Part shown: positions 15,589 through 25,056 of the stretch, one piece after another
Layout: each line of letters opens with the position of its first letter
Numbering within the stretch: the stretch's first letter is position 1
From: JACKCR01 sp041390305
Lineage (GTDB): Bacteria; Eisenbacteria; RBG-16-71-46; CAIMUX01
Direction of reading: 5' to 3'
Length of the DNA: 64,000 bases
NCBI GenBank assembly: GCA_041390305.1
Contig: JAWKQE010000004.1
Span: 62,001 to 126,000 of the forward strand
The notes under the pieces: generated by a model
Databases searched by the model: none
What the model saw: the letters and a program-made list of their open reading frames with translations, nothing else
Told to the model about the DNA's origin: nothing
Program-made: the position numbers and the translations under genes

Positions 15589-17526
15589 ATGTTGGGAAAT
15601 CGGTGTGCACCTCGCGTTCTCTGGTTCACGGTCCTCCTCGTGATCTTCGTAACCGGGCCGGTACTCACCTCGAGCCCGACTCTCGCGCAATCGATCACTC
15701 TCACCCTGCCGGCGGAGGTTCCGGCCGGGAGCGAGTTCGAGGTCACCTGGAACGGCGCGGCCGAGAAGACGGACTTCGTCAGCATCGACGAAGTGGGCGC
15801 GGCGGACGGAAGCTACGGCGAGTACTTCTATCCCTCGAAAGGATCGCCCGGGAAGCTCCACGCACCGGACGTGCCCGGCGACTACGTGGTGCGGTTTCAC
15901 TCGGGAGCGACGGGATACCGCGTACTCGGGAGTTCTCCCATCCGAGTGACCGAGGTCACGGCGACTGTTGGCCCGGTGGAGTCGGTTGCGGCCGGGGCGA
16001 CGTTCGAGCTTCCCTGGCAGGGGCCCGCGCACTCGGGCGACTTCCTCAGCATCGACGAGCCGGGGAGCGCGGACGGGACGTACGGGCACTATGTCTACGC
16101 CAAGCAGAACCCGGCGAAGTTCACCGCGCCCGAAGAGGCGGGCACCTACACGATCCGCTACCACATGGCCCGTACCTACCGCGTCATCGGAGAAACGGAG
16201 CTCGTCGTCGGGAGCGTGGGCGCGACCCTGACCGCACCCGCCGAGGTCGTCGCGGGGTCCAACGTCGAGGTCGGCTGGGAGGGCCCCGGCAATGAGGGCG
16301 ACTACGTCTCCATCGATCCGGAAGGCGCGCCGGACGGAGAGTACGGGGACTACGCCTACGTGACTCGTGCGAATCCGGTCACTCTGCCCGTCCCCGAAGT
16401 CCCGGGCGGGTACTCGATCCGGTATCACATGGGCCGGACGAGCAAGGTGCTGGCGACGACGACCCTCCACGTTCTTCCGGCCAACGCCACCGTTTCCGGC
16501 CCCGCGTCGGTGGTGGCGGGAACGGAGTTCGAGGTGAAGTGGACGGGCCCGGCGAACCGCGGAGACTACCTCGCGATCGCTCCCGCGGGATCGGGACCTC
16601 GGGACTACGTGAACTACGACTACGCCAAGAGTGGAAGGCCGGCCCGGATCGCCGCACCGATCGAGGCAGGCGAATACGAGATCCGTTACATGACGGCGTC
16701 CTCGCGTCAGATCCTCGCAACCGCGCCGATCCGGGTGGCACCCGGCGCGTTCCCTGGGCTCCTCCAGGTCGTGCCAGCGTCCGGGGACGCCGCGGGGCCG
16801 ATCGGCGCGGTCGAAGTGATCCTCGACGCGTCCGGCAGCATGCTCAAGCGGCTCGACGGACAGCGCCGGATCGACATCGCGAAGGGCGCGCTCCGGAAGC
16901 TCGTCGGAGAGATCGTACCTACAGACGCGCAGTTCGCCCTTCGGGTGTTCGGACACAAGGAAGTCGACTCGTGTCGTAGTGACCTCGAGATCGCAGCGGC
17001 GCCACTCGACCGTTCCTCTGTTCTCTCGAAGATCGGCGGCATCGAAGCGATGAACCTCGCCCGCACGCCGATCGCGGCCTCCCTTCGCGCGGTGAGCCAG
17101 GACCTCAGCGGTGTGCCCGGCCCCTACGTCGTCGTCCTCGTCACGGACGGAGAGGAAACCTGTGACGGCGATCCCGAGGCGGCGATCCGGTCCCTCCGAT
17201 CGTCCGGGATCGACGTCCGCGTCAACATCGTCGGATTCGCGATCGACGACCTACTTCTCGCCGAAGCGTTCGACGGCTGGGCCCGTCTCGGCGGTGGCCG
17301 CTACGTGGAGGCACACGACGGCACCGAACTCGAGGCGGCCATGGGCGGCGCCCTCGAGACTACGTACGAAGTGCTCCGGAGCGGCGCCGTGGTCACGACC
17401 GGAACCGTGGGAGGAGATGCCGTCCGCCTGCTCCCGGGCGTCTACGACGTGCGCGTCCGCGGCGGCGCGGATCTGGGCCAGGTCACGATCGAACCCGACG
17501 GACACCATTCGGTGACGATGCCGTAG
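15589..17526 (+). CDS. secreted VWA-domain protein with four Ig-like repeats
   Basis: ATG 15589 opens a signal peptide (VLWFTVLLVIFVTGPVL ... LAQ). Four repeats of about 88 residues follow, each with PAxVxAGxxFEVxWxGP, a D(Y/F)(V/L)SI or LAI segment and a GxYxIRYHM-like strand. They are probably Ig-like beta-sandwiches. Next is a von Willebrand A domain with an intact MIDAS: VEVILDASGSMLK (DxSxS), LARTPIAASLRA (Thr) and VVVLVTDGEETCDGD (Asp). A small beta domain closes the protein (RLLPGVYDVRVRGG). Likely a metal-dependent binding protein on the cell surface. No protease or channel motif is seen. It ends convergent with the TPR glycosyltransferase. Confidence 0.85.
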   Translation: MLGNRCAPRVLWFTVLLVIFVTGPVLTSSPTLAQSITLTLPAEVPAGSEFEVTWNGAAEKTDFVSIDEVGAADGSYGEYFYPSKGSPGKLHAPDVPGDYVVRFHSGATGYRVLGSSPIRVTEVTATVGPVESVAAGATFELPWQGPAHSGDFLSIDEPGSADGTYGHYVYAKQNPAKFTAPEEAGTYTIRYHMARTYRVIGETELVVGSVGATLTAPAEVVAGSNVEVGWEGPGNEGDYVSIDPEGAPDGEYGDYAYVTRANPVTLPVPEVPGGYSIRYHMGRTSKVLATTTLHVLPANATVSGPASVVAGTEFEVKWTGPANRGDYLAIAPAGSGPRDYVNYDYAKSGRPARIAAPIEAGEYEIRYMTASSRQILATAPIRVAPGAFPGLLQVVPASGDAAGPIGAVEVILDASGSMLKRLDGQRRIDIAKGALRKLVGEIVPTDAQFALRVFGHKEVDSCRSDLEIAAAPLDRSSVLSKIGGIEAMNLARTPIAASLRAVSQDLSGVPGPYVVVLVTDGEETCDGDPEAAIRSLRSSGIDVRVNIVGFAIDDLLLAEAFDGWARLGGGRYVEAHDGTELEAAMGGALETTYEVLRSGAVVTTGTVGGDAVRLLPGVYDVRVRGGADLGQVTIEPDGHHSVTMP

Positions 17527-17637
17527 TCCACCCGCTGCCGTCCCTGGACCGCATTGTGCGACGACCCACGGGATGACGTCGTGGCCCCCTCGTGGGACTC
17601 CCTCGCGGAACGGGCCTCTAGGGACGGCCTTCGCGGA

Positions 17638-19464
17638 CTACCGGACGCCGACCGCCTCCAACGCATCGAGACGCGCCCGCGCCGTCGGGTGCTCCGGACT
17701 CCGGGCCAGTGCCTCTCGGAACGACGCGGCGGCATCCGCACTCCTCCCCATCGCCTGGAGCGTGATCCCTCGGTTCACGTAGGCGTCGACGTAGCTCGGA
17801 TCGCACGCGATCGCACGATCGTAGCTCGCGATTGCGAGATCGAACTTCCCGCTCAGTGTCAGCGCGGTCGCCAGGGTGGAGTGCGCGGCGGCCAAGCCAG
17901 GATCGAGTTCGGTCGCGGCCTGGGACTCCTCGATCGCACCGCCCAGCTTCTGCTGCGAGAGCAGGACCGACGCGAGGTCGAGGTGCGCGACCGCGGAAGG
18001 CTCGAGACGGATCGCCTCGCGGAGTGCGGCCTCCGCGTCCGCGTGGTGCCCGAGTCGGAAGAGGACCTTCCCGAGGTTCGACTGGGCTACGGGATAGTCG
18101 GGACGGATCCTCACCGCTTCGGCTTCGTGCGACAGCGCCTCCTCGAGCTTCCCGGACTCGGCAAGCGCCACCCCGAGCATGGCGTGCGCGACGTGGTTGT
18201 CCGTGGTCACGGCGAGAGCGCGGGAGAAGAGGCTGAGGTCGTCCCGCCAGTAGCCGACTTCCCTGCGCGCGGGGATGGCGAGCGCGAACACGACGACGAC
18301 GATCGAAGCCGCTCCGACGTAGGCGCGAACAGGCCGTTCCGCGCTCTGCCCGGCGCTGGGCATCCCCCGCCCTTCGAAGATCGCTCCGACGCCCCAGGCG
18401 ACCAGGATCGCGAGTCCGATGATCGGAACGTACATGTACCGATCCGCCATCGCCTGGCCCCCCGCCTGCACGATCCCGATCACGGGGACGAGCGTGCCGA
18501 GATACCAGAGACCGCCGACGGCGAGCCAGGGAAGGCGGCGCCACGACAGGACAGAGAACACGATGACGAGAACCACGAGTGCCGCCCCACCGAGCACGAG
18601 ACCCCGCCCCGGATCCGTCATCGGATAGAACACGGCGAGCGAGTCCGGCCAGAACGCGTTCTCGACGTAGCGCAGATAGGACGCGAAGGCATTCGCCACA
18701 CGTTCGCCGATCGGGATCGACTTGACCGAACCCGCCGAAGACTGCACGGACCAGGTCACGAGCGCGCACACCACCGACAGCATGAAGAACGGCGCCTTCT
18801 CCCGAACGCGAAACGCCCAGGGATCCTTGCGGCGGAGTGGCCAGTGATCCAGGAGGAGGAGCAGAAACGGAAGCGTCACGAGCATCGGTTTGGAGAGGAG
18901 CCCGAATGCGAAGAGGAGAAGCGCGAGGACGTAGGCACCTCTGGCTCTCTCCTTCCCCTGGACGTACGCAGCGTAGGCCAGGATCGCGAGGATCCAGAAC
19001 GCAGAACTGAGTACGTCCTTCCGCTCCGCTACCCAGGCCACCGACTGTACATGGAGTGGATGAAGGGCAAAGACAGCGGCAACGAAACCGCTGCGCAGAA
19101 CAGCACCCGTAGTGCGGCGGAGGAAGTAGAAGAGGAGCAGCGTCGTCCCGAGATGGAGCACGACGTTCACCCAGTGATGCGCCGCTGCCCGCAGTCCGAA
19201 GACCTGGACGTCGATCATGTGGGACCACCAGGTCACCGGATGCCAGTTGCTCGCGTGGGCGGCCGTCCACGACCAGAGGAATCCGGGCCAAGACACGCCA
19301 CGAAGCACCATTTCGTTCGCGGTGACGTAGAGGTCGTCGTCGTAGCGGAGGAATCCGTGCTGTCCAGCGGGCAGATAGACCCAAACGGTGACGAGCAGGA
19401 TGAAGAGAAGCAGCGGCAGAGCCAATGAACCCCGCCCCGGCTTTGGTGCATTCTGGCTGGTCAC
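17638..19464 (-). CDS. TMTC-like membrane protein: GT-C core plus C-terminal TPRs
   Basis: GTG 19464 is chosen because AGGAG lies six bases upstream and the first hydrophobic helix (LALPLLLFILLVTVWVYLP) starts 16 residues later. About ten membrane helices contain the GT-C-like first loop FLRYDDDLYVTANEMVL and the segments NWHPVTWWSHMIDVQVFG and FALHPLHVQSVAWVAERKD, both typical of the bacterial TMTC/O-mannosyltransferase-like family. The last 190 residues hold about five TPRs (AHAMLGVALAESGKLEEAL, QSNLGKVLFRLGHHADAE). Probably a protein or lipid glycosyltransferase with extracytoplasmic TPRs. It is last in a minus-strand run of five genes. Confidence 0.8.
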   Translation of the reverse strand: MTSQNAPKPGRGSLALPLLLFILLVTVWVYLPAGQHGFLRYDDDLYVTANEMVLRGVSWPGFLWSWTAAHASNWHPVTWWSHMIDVQVFGLRAAAHHWVNVVLHLGTTLLLFYFLRRTTGAVLRSGFVAAVFALHPLHVQSVAWVAERKDVLSSAFWILAILAYAAYVQGKERARGAYVLALLLFAFGLLSKPMLVTLPFLLLLLDHWPLRRKDPWAFRVREKAPFFMLSVVCALVTWSVQSSAGSVKSIPIGERVANAFASYLRYVENAFWPDSLAVFYPMTDPGRGLVLGGAALVVLVIVFSVLSWRRLPWLAVGGLWYLGTLVPVIGIVQAGGQAMADRYMYVPIIGLAILVAWGVGAIFEGRGMPSAGQSAERPVRAYVGAASIVVVVFALAIPARREVGYWRDDLSLFSRALAVTTDNHVAHAMLGVALAESGKLEEALSHEAEAVRIRPDYPVAQSNLGKVLFRLGHHADAEAALREAIRLEPSAVAHLDLASVLLSQQKLGGAIEESQAATELDPGLAAAHSTLATALTLSGKFDLAIASYDRAIACDPSYVDAYVNRGITLQAMGRSADAAASFREALARSPEHPTARARLDALEAVGVR

Positions 19465-19537
19465 ACTGGGCTCCTGACTCGTCTCGTCACGCCGGCTCCC
19501 ACCGCCGGCTCGTTCCTCCGACTCCTTCCGCCGACTC

Positions 19538-20338
19538 CTACCTCTTGCGCAACTTCCACACGACTTCCGACGGATACCTCTTCGCCCAGTCGGCGGGAAC
19601 GTGGAACTTGCTCTCGACCTGGTCCTCCGGGGCCTGGATCTCGATGAAGTCGAGCACCTCCAAGCCGGTGTCGCGGAAGAGACGGAACCAGCGTGAGGCC
19701 GGGAGCTGGAACTCGACCCCACCGGGATCGATCTCCGCCTCCCGCCAGTCGGTGCGATGAGTGGAGAAGTAGCTCCTCACCAGCTCGAACCCGACCTCGG
19801 AACCATCGAGCGGACTGCAGGCCGTCGCCCAGGCCGACGAGGCGAGGAAGACGAGCTGTCCGCCTGGACGGAGGAGTCTGTGCGCTTCCGGAATCCAGAC
19901 GTATGGATCGCACCAGATCGCCGCCCCGTACTCGCTGATGGCGAAGTCGAACGATGCGTCCGAATAGGGGACGGTCTCCGCGTTCCCGTGGAGCAGCGTC
20001 AACTCGGCGCCGTGTTCCTTCGCGAGCCGACGCGCGGTCGCGAGCTGCTTCTCGGAGTTGTCGATGCCGACGCACTTCGCGCCACGCCGGATCATCCACG
20101 CCGACACATAGCCGGTGCCGCAGCCGAGTTCGATCGCGTCCTGCCCGGTCATGTCCGCCGGCAACAAGCCGAGTTCGGACTCGGGAATCGCCCAGATTCC
20201 CCAGGTGGGAGATTCCTGCCGCCAGTGTCTCTCCCCGGGCGCGACCCACTCTTCCGCCATTCCGTCCCAGTAGCGACGGTTCTCCTGAACGTGCTCGGGG
20301 AGCGACTCGCGGGACATCGCGGAATCGGATCGTTCCAT
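19538..20338 (-). CDS. class I SAM-dependent methyltransferase
   Basis: ATG 20338 has AAGGAG five bases upstream. A Rossmann-type methyltransferase: motif I is AIELGCGTGYVSAWM, motif II CVGIDNSEKQLATAR, motif III DFAISEYGAAIW and post-motif LLRPGGQLVFLAS. The N-terminal YWDGMAEEWVAPGERHW segment is typical of small-molecule methyltransferases of the UbiE/TehB-like group. 266 residues, cytosolic. The substrate cannot be told. It lies 73 bases before the TMTC-like gene in the same direction. Confidence 0.85.
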   Translation of the reverse strand: MERSDSAMSRESLPEHVQENRRYWDGMAEEWVAPGERHWRQESPTWGIWAIPESELGLLPADMTGQDAIELGCGTGYVSAWMIRRGAKCVGIDNSEKQLATARRLAKEHGAELTLLHGNAETVPYSDASFDFAISEYGAAIWCDPYVWIPEAHRLLRPGGQLVFLASSAWATACSPLDGSEVGFELVRSYFSTHRTDWREAEIDPGGVEFQLPASRWFRLFRDTGLEVLDFIEIQAPEDQVESKFHVPADWAKRYPSEVVWKLRKR

Positions 20339-20463
20339 CGGTACTCCTTTGCCGACCCATCTGGATCGGTGTTCGACAACGCGCCAACTGTCGCCGAAGG
20401 CGCTCGTTCGTGCTGTCACCGAGGGCGCTCGTGCCGTGACGAACGAGCAAGTCGTGCGCCGGA

Positions 20464-21249
20464 TCAAGGTCTCACGAACACGACCCACCTGGTCCCACCC
20501 GGTGGAAACATCGAGAGACGAGGGAGTCGGTACATCCCAACCCATCCCCCGTTCTCGACCCATCCGGCGACGAGTTCACGATCCGACACGGCATCCCAGA
20601 CACGGTAGGGATCGGGTGGGCCAAAGTCGTATGCGGACTCCTCGAACCAGACCCACTCCCCGTACCCCTCTCGTCGAAAGAGTCGGAATCCCTCCGGATC
20701 CGCACGATGGTCCGTGAAGGGAAGAGCGTCCGCGGAACGCCACCGGCTCGGGAACTCGATCCGCTCCCCGCCCTGACTCACGGTCGCCTGGAAGACCCAG
20801 GCGTTCGCTCCCGGGTACCGGAACGCAACGTGTTCGACGTCCGTACCCACTCCTCTCACCTCGCACTCGAGGTCCGGACCACCACCGATCCACGGGCTTT
20901 CGGCGAGGAGCGCCCAACCGTCGAGTCGATACGGTTGCTCGCGTACGAGGAGAACGAGAGTTCCCTCCGAAGGCAGCGTCCCTCTCGAGGGCGGCAGAGG
21001 GTCGACATCGGTGTCGTAATCCTCGTAGGGGACACCGTCGGCCTCCGCGCCGCGACCGGACACGTAGGCGTCTTCCGGGTAGTCCCGAGGCGGCTCCGGG
21101 AGAACCTGCGTGTAGCAGGCAGAGAGAGTCAGAGCGACGAGGAGGGCCAGAGCGGCCACAAGCATGGCACCGCTCCACACTGTGTGATTCGCCTCGGCAG
21201 TCGCCCAGCGTCGGCCGCGTGCATCCTCTTCGATTCGCCAGTCGCTCAT
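20464..21249 (-). CDS. predicted lipoprotein of unknown function
   Basis: A hydrophobic stretch (MLVAALALLVALTLSAC) ends in a lipobox-like LSAC, preceded by about 28 polar residues. A start at ATG 21165 would give a classical lipoprotein signal. The 21249 start has GAGGGAA upstream and would make a longer n-region. The mature part is acidic at first (YEDYDTDVDPLPPSRG), then beta-rich with many Trp, Tyr and Phe (RYPGANAWVFQATVSQGGE, YGEWVWFEESAYDFGPPDP). No family is recognised. Probably anchored in the outer or inner membrane. Confidence 0.7.
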   Translation of the reverse strand: MSDWRIEEDARGRRWATAEANHTVWSGAMLVAALALLVALTLSACYTQVLPEPPRDYPEDAYVSGRGAEADGVPYEDYDTDVDPLPPSRGTLPSEGTLVLLVREQPYRLDGWALLAESPWIGGGPDLECEVRGVGTDVEHVAFRYPGANAWVFQATVSQGGERIEFPSRWRSADALPFTDHRADPEGFRLFRREGYGEWVWFEESAYDFGPPDPYRVWDAVSDRELVAGWVENGGWVGMYRLPRLSMFPPGGTRWVVFVRP

Positions 21250-21307
21250 GTCAGGTTCCCTCGTATCGACACGAACTCACGCCTCTCGTCGACGCCGGCG
21301 ACGTCGA

Positions 21308-22150
21308 TCAGTTGAGGCAGCACTTCTTGTACTTCTTGCCACTCCCACACGGGCAGGGGTCGTTCCGGCCGGGTCGCTTCGCTGCCGGCGCCGCTTGTCC
21401 TTCGCCTGCCTCGACGTTCATCTGGTAGAGAGCTCTCCCGAGCTCCGCATAGGAACGGACGGCGCTGGGGAAGATCTCCTCCATCTGCGCGATCCACTCC
21501 GCGAGTTCGTCATCGGGCACCTCGGAGCCTTCGTTCCGGGCTTCGGGGTCCGCGAAGTAGCGGAGACAGAACTGGCAGATGTCGAACCATTTGAGATGCT
21601 CTTCCTCCACGTCACCGAGCCCATCCTCCCAGTCCGGCAGGACGAGGTCCCAGCCCGACTCGAACCCGACGCACCAGTCGCGGCGCACATCCTCGTTCGG
21701 ATCCTGGCCGAAGACGGAGCGCAGGAGCCTTTGGGTCGCGGCGGAATCGTCAGGATCGTCCAGATCGCCCGAATCGTCAGGATCGTCCGCATCGCCCGAA
21801 TCGTTCGAATCGACGGCCTCGGACGCGCCGACGAAGTCGTCGGACTGGCCGGAACCATCCAACCCGATCGTCTCCGACACGTTCACGATGTCGTTCCAAA
21901 CCGCGATGATTCCCGCCGAAACGAGCTGCGCGGTCTCCTCGTCCTCCCACACCGTCCCGTTCGTCCCGTCCGGTCCGAAGATGAGCGGCAGCCAGTCACC
22001 CGGACGCAGGATCCGCGGCGCGTTCGCGAGCGCGAAGAGGTAGCCGCGAAGCCCGAGATAGCTCAGCGTTCCCGCGGGACGTTCGGGAGACTCGAGGAAC
22101 GTGGTGAGTCGCTGAATGGTCTCAGGGTCGAGATTCGGGGGCGCTTCCAT
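21308..22150 (-). CDS. UPF0149/YecA-like protein with C-terminal SEC-C zinc motif
   Basis: ATG 22150 follows GGAGG by six bases and overlaps the upstream TPR-methyltransferase gene by 29 bases. The N-terminal segment TLSYLGLRGYLFALANAP and PGDWLPLIFG match the UPF0149 (YgfB/YecA) fold. The C-terminus RNDPCPCGSGKKYKKCC is a complete SEC-C motif (CxCx8CC), a zinc-binding tail also found on SecA that can contact ribosomes or SecB. Between them lies an acidic low-complexity insert made of nine-residue units (DDPDDSGDL). Cytosolic. Molecular role not established for the family. Confidence 0.85.
   Translation of the reverse strand: MEAPPNLDPETIQRLTTFLESPERPAGTLSYLGLRGYLFALANAPRILRPGDWLPLIFGPDGTNGTVWEDEETAQLVSAGIIAVWNDIVNVSETIGLDGSGQSDDFVGASEAVDSNDSGDADDPDDSGDLDDPDDSAATQRLLRSVFGQDPNEDVRRDWCVGFESGWDLVLPDWEDGLGDVEEEHLKWFDICQFCLRYFADPEARNEGSEVPDDELAEWIAQMEEIFPSAVRSYAELGRALYQMNVEAGEGQAAPAAKRPGRNDPCPCGSGKKYKKCCLN
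21744..21797 (-). repeat. 27-base tandem repeat, two copies (coding)
   Basis: Two near-identical 27-base units encode GDADDPDDS and GDLDDPDDS in the acidic linker of the UPF0149/SEC-C protein. Such a tract can change copy number by slippage without breaking the frame. Confidence 0.75.
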
Positions 22151-23942
22151 GGAGATCCTCCGGTGGTGAGACCTCACGGTACGACGTTCGCCGCGCGAGC
22201 ACCACCCATGCCTGCACGCCCCGACTCACCTCCGTCCTGAGAACGGCGCGCCGTACGTCGAGGGTTTCGAGACCGGCCCCCGCCAGCGTCTCGAGAAGAT
22301 ACTGTTTCGCGTGCGCGAAGCGGCCGGACGGGCTGAGGAGGTAGCCCGGGGCCGGATCGGTGGCGTTCGCACTGGCGGCGTCCGCATCGGTGGCGCCCGC
22401 CGCACCGGCGGCTTCGGCCGTGAATACGAAGAGCCCGCCTGGCCGGAGCGTGCGCGCGACTCCCCCGAAGAACTCGCTCAACGCGCCGAAGTAGATGAGC
22501 GTGTCGGCCGCGACGACGAGATCGAACGCGCTCGGGTGCCCGCCCAGGTAGGCGATGAGGTCCGCCGACACGAGTTCGTCGTAGATGCCTCGCGCGCGGG
22601 CGTGCTCCAACATCCCCTCGGAGAGATCAACGCCGACGAGACGATCCGCCAGGGACCTCAGGGGAACGCCGGAGAGCCCAGTCCCGCATCCTGCGTCGAG
22701 GACGTCCCACGTCTGCCCGGAATCGGTGAGATGGCCCGCGAGGATCTGCGCGACGAGGTCCGGACCGCAGTAGCCGAGCCGGGCGAGCTGGCGATCGAAG
22801 TCCCGCGCGAACTGGTCGTAGTGGGACCGTACGAACTCGGCGGGCGACCGGTCCGGTGCGTCGTCCTGGGAACAGGCCGCGACGAGGTATCGGGCCTCGG
22901 GATCCGTCGGGTCCAGATCGGCCCAGGCACGATACGCGGCCATGGCGCCCTCCACGTCACCGAGTCCATAGAGGAGCTTCCCCAGAGCACGGTGCGCGGG
23001 GGCCAGGGTGGGATCGGCGGCGAGCACGGCTCGATAGAGACGGAGTGCTCCCTCCGTGTCGCCCTGTTCCTGCAGGACTGTCGCAAGGTGGAAGGACGCG
23101 ATGCTGTCCCCCGGCGAAAGGGTGAGCGCGTGCTCGTAGGCGGACTTGGCGTCGTCCAGGTTCCCAAGCCTTTGCTGCAGAGTCCCGAGTTGATCGCGAA
23201 GCCTCGCGTGGTCGGGAGCGAATGCGCACGCACGTCCGCACCGAGTGATCGCTTCTTCCACCCGACCCGCGCCCTCAAGCGCAAGCGCGAGGCAGCGGAG
23301 TGTCTCCGCGGACTCCTCCCCCACCGCGAGCGCAGTCTCGAACGACTTGGCGGCATCTGCGAACTGCTCTCTCTGCAGACGCAGATTCCCGAGGTTGTGG
23401 TGGGCATCCGCGTAGCGCGGTTCGAGTTCGGTCGCACGTAGGTAGGCAGACTCTGCGCTGTCGAGGTTTCCCAGGCTCCGCTCCACCACGCCGAGGTTGT
23501 TGTGAGCCGACGCGACGTCGGGACGAAGAGCGATCACGCCGCGAAACTCCGCGGCGGCTTCCTCCAAACGCCCCTGCGCCTTCATTACGGTGCCGAGGTT
23601 GTTCTTCGCGTCGAGGAACTCGGGCGCAATGTCGAGTGCTGCGCGGAAAGACCGAACCGCGCCGTCCAAGTCACCCAGGGCCTTCTGCACGATGCCGAGG
23701 TTGGAGTGGTAGCTCGGATCGGTCCCATCCACGGCGATCGCGCGTTCGATCCGAGACCTCGCTACTTCGAGCGATCCTTGCTGGTACGCGAGCACACCGC
23801 GCAGGTGGAACACGTCGGCACTGGCCGCACCACGCTCCTCGAGGGATGCGTAGATCCGGTCCGCCTCTTCCAGGCGTCCAGCGGAATGGAACGCGAGAGC
23901 GCGCTCCATCTGCTCCTGTGGTATCGGTTCGTCTCCCACCAT
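22122..23942 (-). CDS. TPR-methyltransferase fusion
   Basis: About ten TPRs (residues 10-370; for example VFHLRGVLAYQQGSLEVAR and AKNNLGTVMKAQGRLEEAA) are followed by a class I methyltransferase domain: FVRSHYDQFARDFDRQLARL, DVLDAGCGTGLSGVPL, LVGVDLSEGMLEHARARG and DLVVAADTLIYFG. An Ala/Asp-rich insert (AAGAAGATDADAASAN) sits near the end. This layout is common in environmental bacteria. The TPRs probably bind a protein partner or substrate. The 3' end overlaps the start of the UPF0149/SEC-C gene by 29 bases, so the two are likely co-translated. Cytosolic. Confidence 0.85.
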   Translation of the reverse strand: MVGDEPIPQEQMERALAFHSAGRLEEADRIYASLEERGAASADVFHLRGVLAYQQGSLEVARSRIERAIAVDGTDPSYHSNLGIVQKALGDLDGAVRSFRAALDIAPEFLDAKNNLGTVMKAQGRLEEAAAEFRGVIALRPDVASAHNNLGVVERSLGNLDSAESAYLRATELEPRYADAHHNLGNLRLQREQFADAAKSFETALAVGEESAETLRCLALALEGAGRVEEAITRCGRACAFAPDHARLRDQLGTLQQRLGNLDDAKSAYEHALTLSPGDSIASFHLATVLQEQGDTEGALRLYRAVLAADPTLAPAHRALGKLLYGLGDVEGAMAAYRAWADLDPTDPEARYLVAACSQDDAPDRSPAEFVRSHYDQFARDFDRQLARLGYCGPDLVAQILAGHLTDSGQTWDVLDAGCGTGLSGVPLRSLADRLVGVDLSEGMLEHARARGIYDELVSADLIAYLGGHPSAFDLVVAADTLIYFGALSEFFGGVARTLRPGGLFVFTAEAAGAAGATDADAASANATDPAPGYLLSPSGRFAHAKQYLLETLAGAGLETLDVRRAVLRTEVSRGVQAWVVLARRTSYREVSPPEDLHGSAPESRP

Positions 23943-24141
23943 ATCGCGGTCGTTTGCCTCGTTCTTCCCCTTACCGGCTCGGACAGGGGCCCGAGACTAC
24001 TCGACCCGGATGATGCGAGCCACCTCCGTCCGGCCCGCGGACCGCACCCTGGAAGCGAACTCGACCCGAGTTGAGCTTGCACAACCGAGGCCTACGCGGA
24101 GATGATGGCCCTCTCGAAACGGGGGGAGGCGAGACCGATTC

Positions 24142-25047
24142 ATGATTCTCGACCCACGGAACACCCGCCCCACTTCGCTCGTCGCGGCCCTGGCCCTGGG
24201 AGCGTCGATCTGCCTGTTCCTCGCGCCTCCACCGGCCCACAGCAAGACGTGCAAGCACATCGCCCCCTGGCAGATGCTCGAACACAGCGAGGTCGTCTTC
24301 GAGGGGACCGTGCTGGGGGACGCACTCCCCGACCTCCCCGAAGAGGATCGGAAGTTCACCGCCGTCGCATTGCGGCTCCGGGTCGATCGAAGGTGGGTGG
24401 GAGAGACGGATGACGAGGTGATCGTCACCGGAGACTACGACCTCCTGCAGTGGCTCGATCACGTTGGCGAGTCGTACTTCTTCTGCGGCGGCCAGAGCCT
24501 CCTCATTCCGGGACAACGACGAGCGGACAGCGGCTTCCTCCGTACATCCGAATGCAAACGGAACTCACAACTGGAGTGCGCCGAGGTGGAGCTCTTCGCG
24601 ATCGAACTCCTCGTGAGGGACGAGCCGAAGGAAGCGGTTGCAGACCAGGTTGCGGGCTGGTTGCTCACCCACCTCCCCTCGGGCCATGCACCGAACTGCG
24701 AACTTCCGGACTCGAGGAGCTACTCGCGTGACATCTGGGACCTCGCAGCGAGCATGCAGATCGTGGGACCAGAACGGCGGGCCCAGATCCTGGACTTCGT
24801 CGAACGGGAGTGCAGCGAACCCGAGCGAGCGAAGCATGTACTCGCCTCCTTCACCTACTACGTAGGAGACGAGTGGCCGGGATCCGTCGACTGGCTCACC
24901 CGGATGCTCCAGGATCCCAACCCCGAGATCCGCGCGTCGGCGGTCAGCAGCACGACCAGGCGCCCGATCGAACAGGATCCACGGATCGTCCCACTTCTGG
25001 TTCGAGCCACCCAGGACGAGGACGCGGAGCCGCCGGGCGGGAGATAG
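24142..25047 (+). CDS. exported protein with HEAT-like C-terminus
   Basis: The start is followed by a signal peptide (LVAALALGASICLFLAPPPAHS). The mature protein opens with KTCKHIAPWQMLEHSEVVFEGTV, resembling the start of bacterial TIMP/NTR-like domains, where a cysteine near the mature N-terminus precedes a VFxGxV strand. It has further cysteines (YFFCGGQ, SECKRNSQLEC). The last 90 residues are helical with HEAT-like spacing (DWLTRMLQDPNPEIRASAVSS). No close family is recognised. The ribosome site GGGAGG is about 13 bases upstream, rather far. It converges on the universal stress protein gene with nine bases between. Confidence 0.7.
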   Translation: MILDPRNTRPTSLVAALALGASICLFLAPPPAHSKTCKHIAPWQMLEHSEVVFEGTVLGDALPDLPEEDRKFTAVALRLRVDRRWVGETDDEVIVTGDYDLLQWLDHVGESYFFCGGQSLLIPGQRRADSGFLRTSECKRNSQLECAEVELFAIELLVRDEPKEAVADQVAGWLLTHLPSGHAPNCELPDSRSYSRDIWDLAASMQIVGPERRAQILDFVERECSEPERAKHVLASFTYYVGDEWPGSVDWLTRMLQDPNPEIRASAVSSTTRRPIEQDPRIVPLLVRATQDEDAEPPGGR

Positions 25048-25056
25048 TCCGTCCGC

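Noticed and set aside
17527..17637. Terminator hairpin between the VWA and TMTC-like genes
   Set aside because: Only a six-base stem (CCCACG/CGTGGG) with a large loop and no T-tract.
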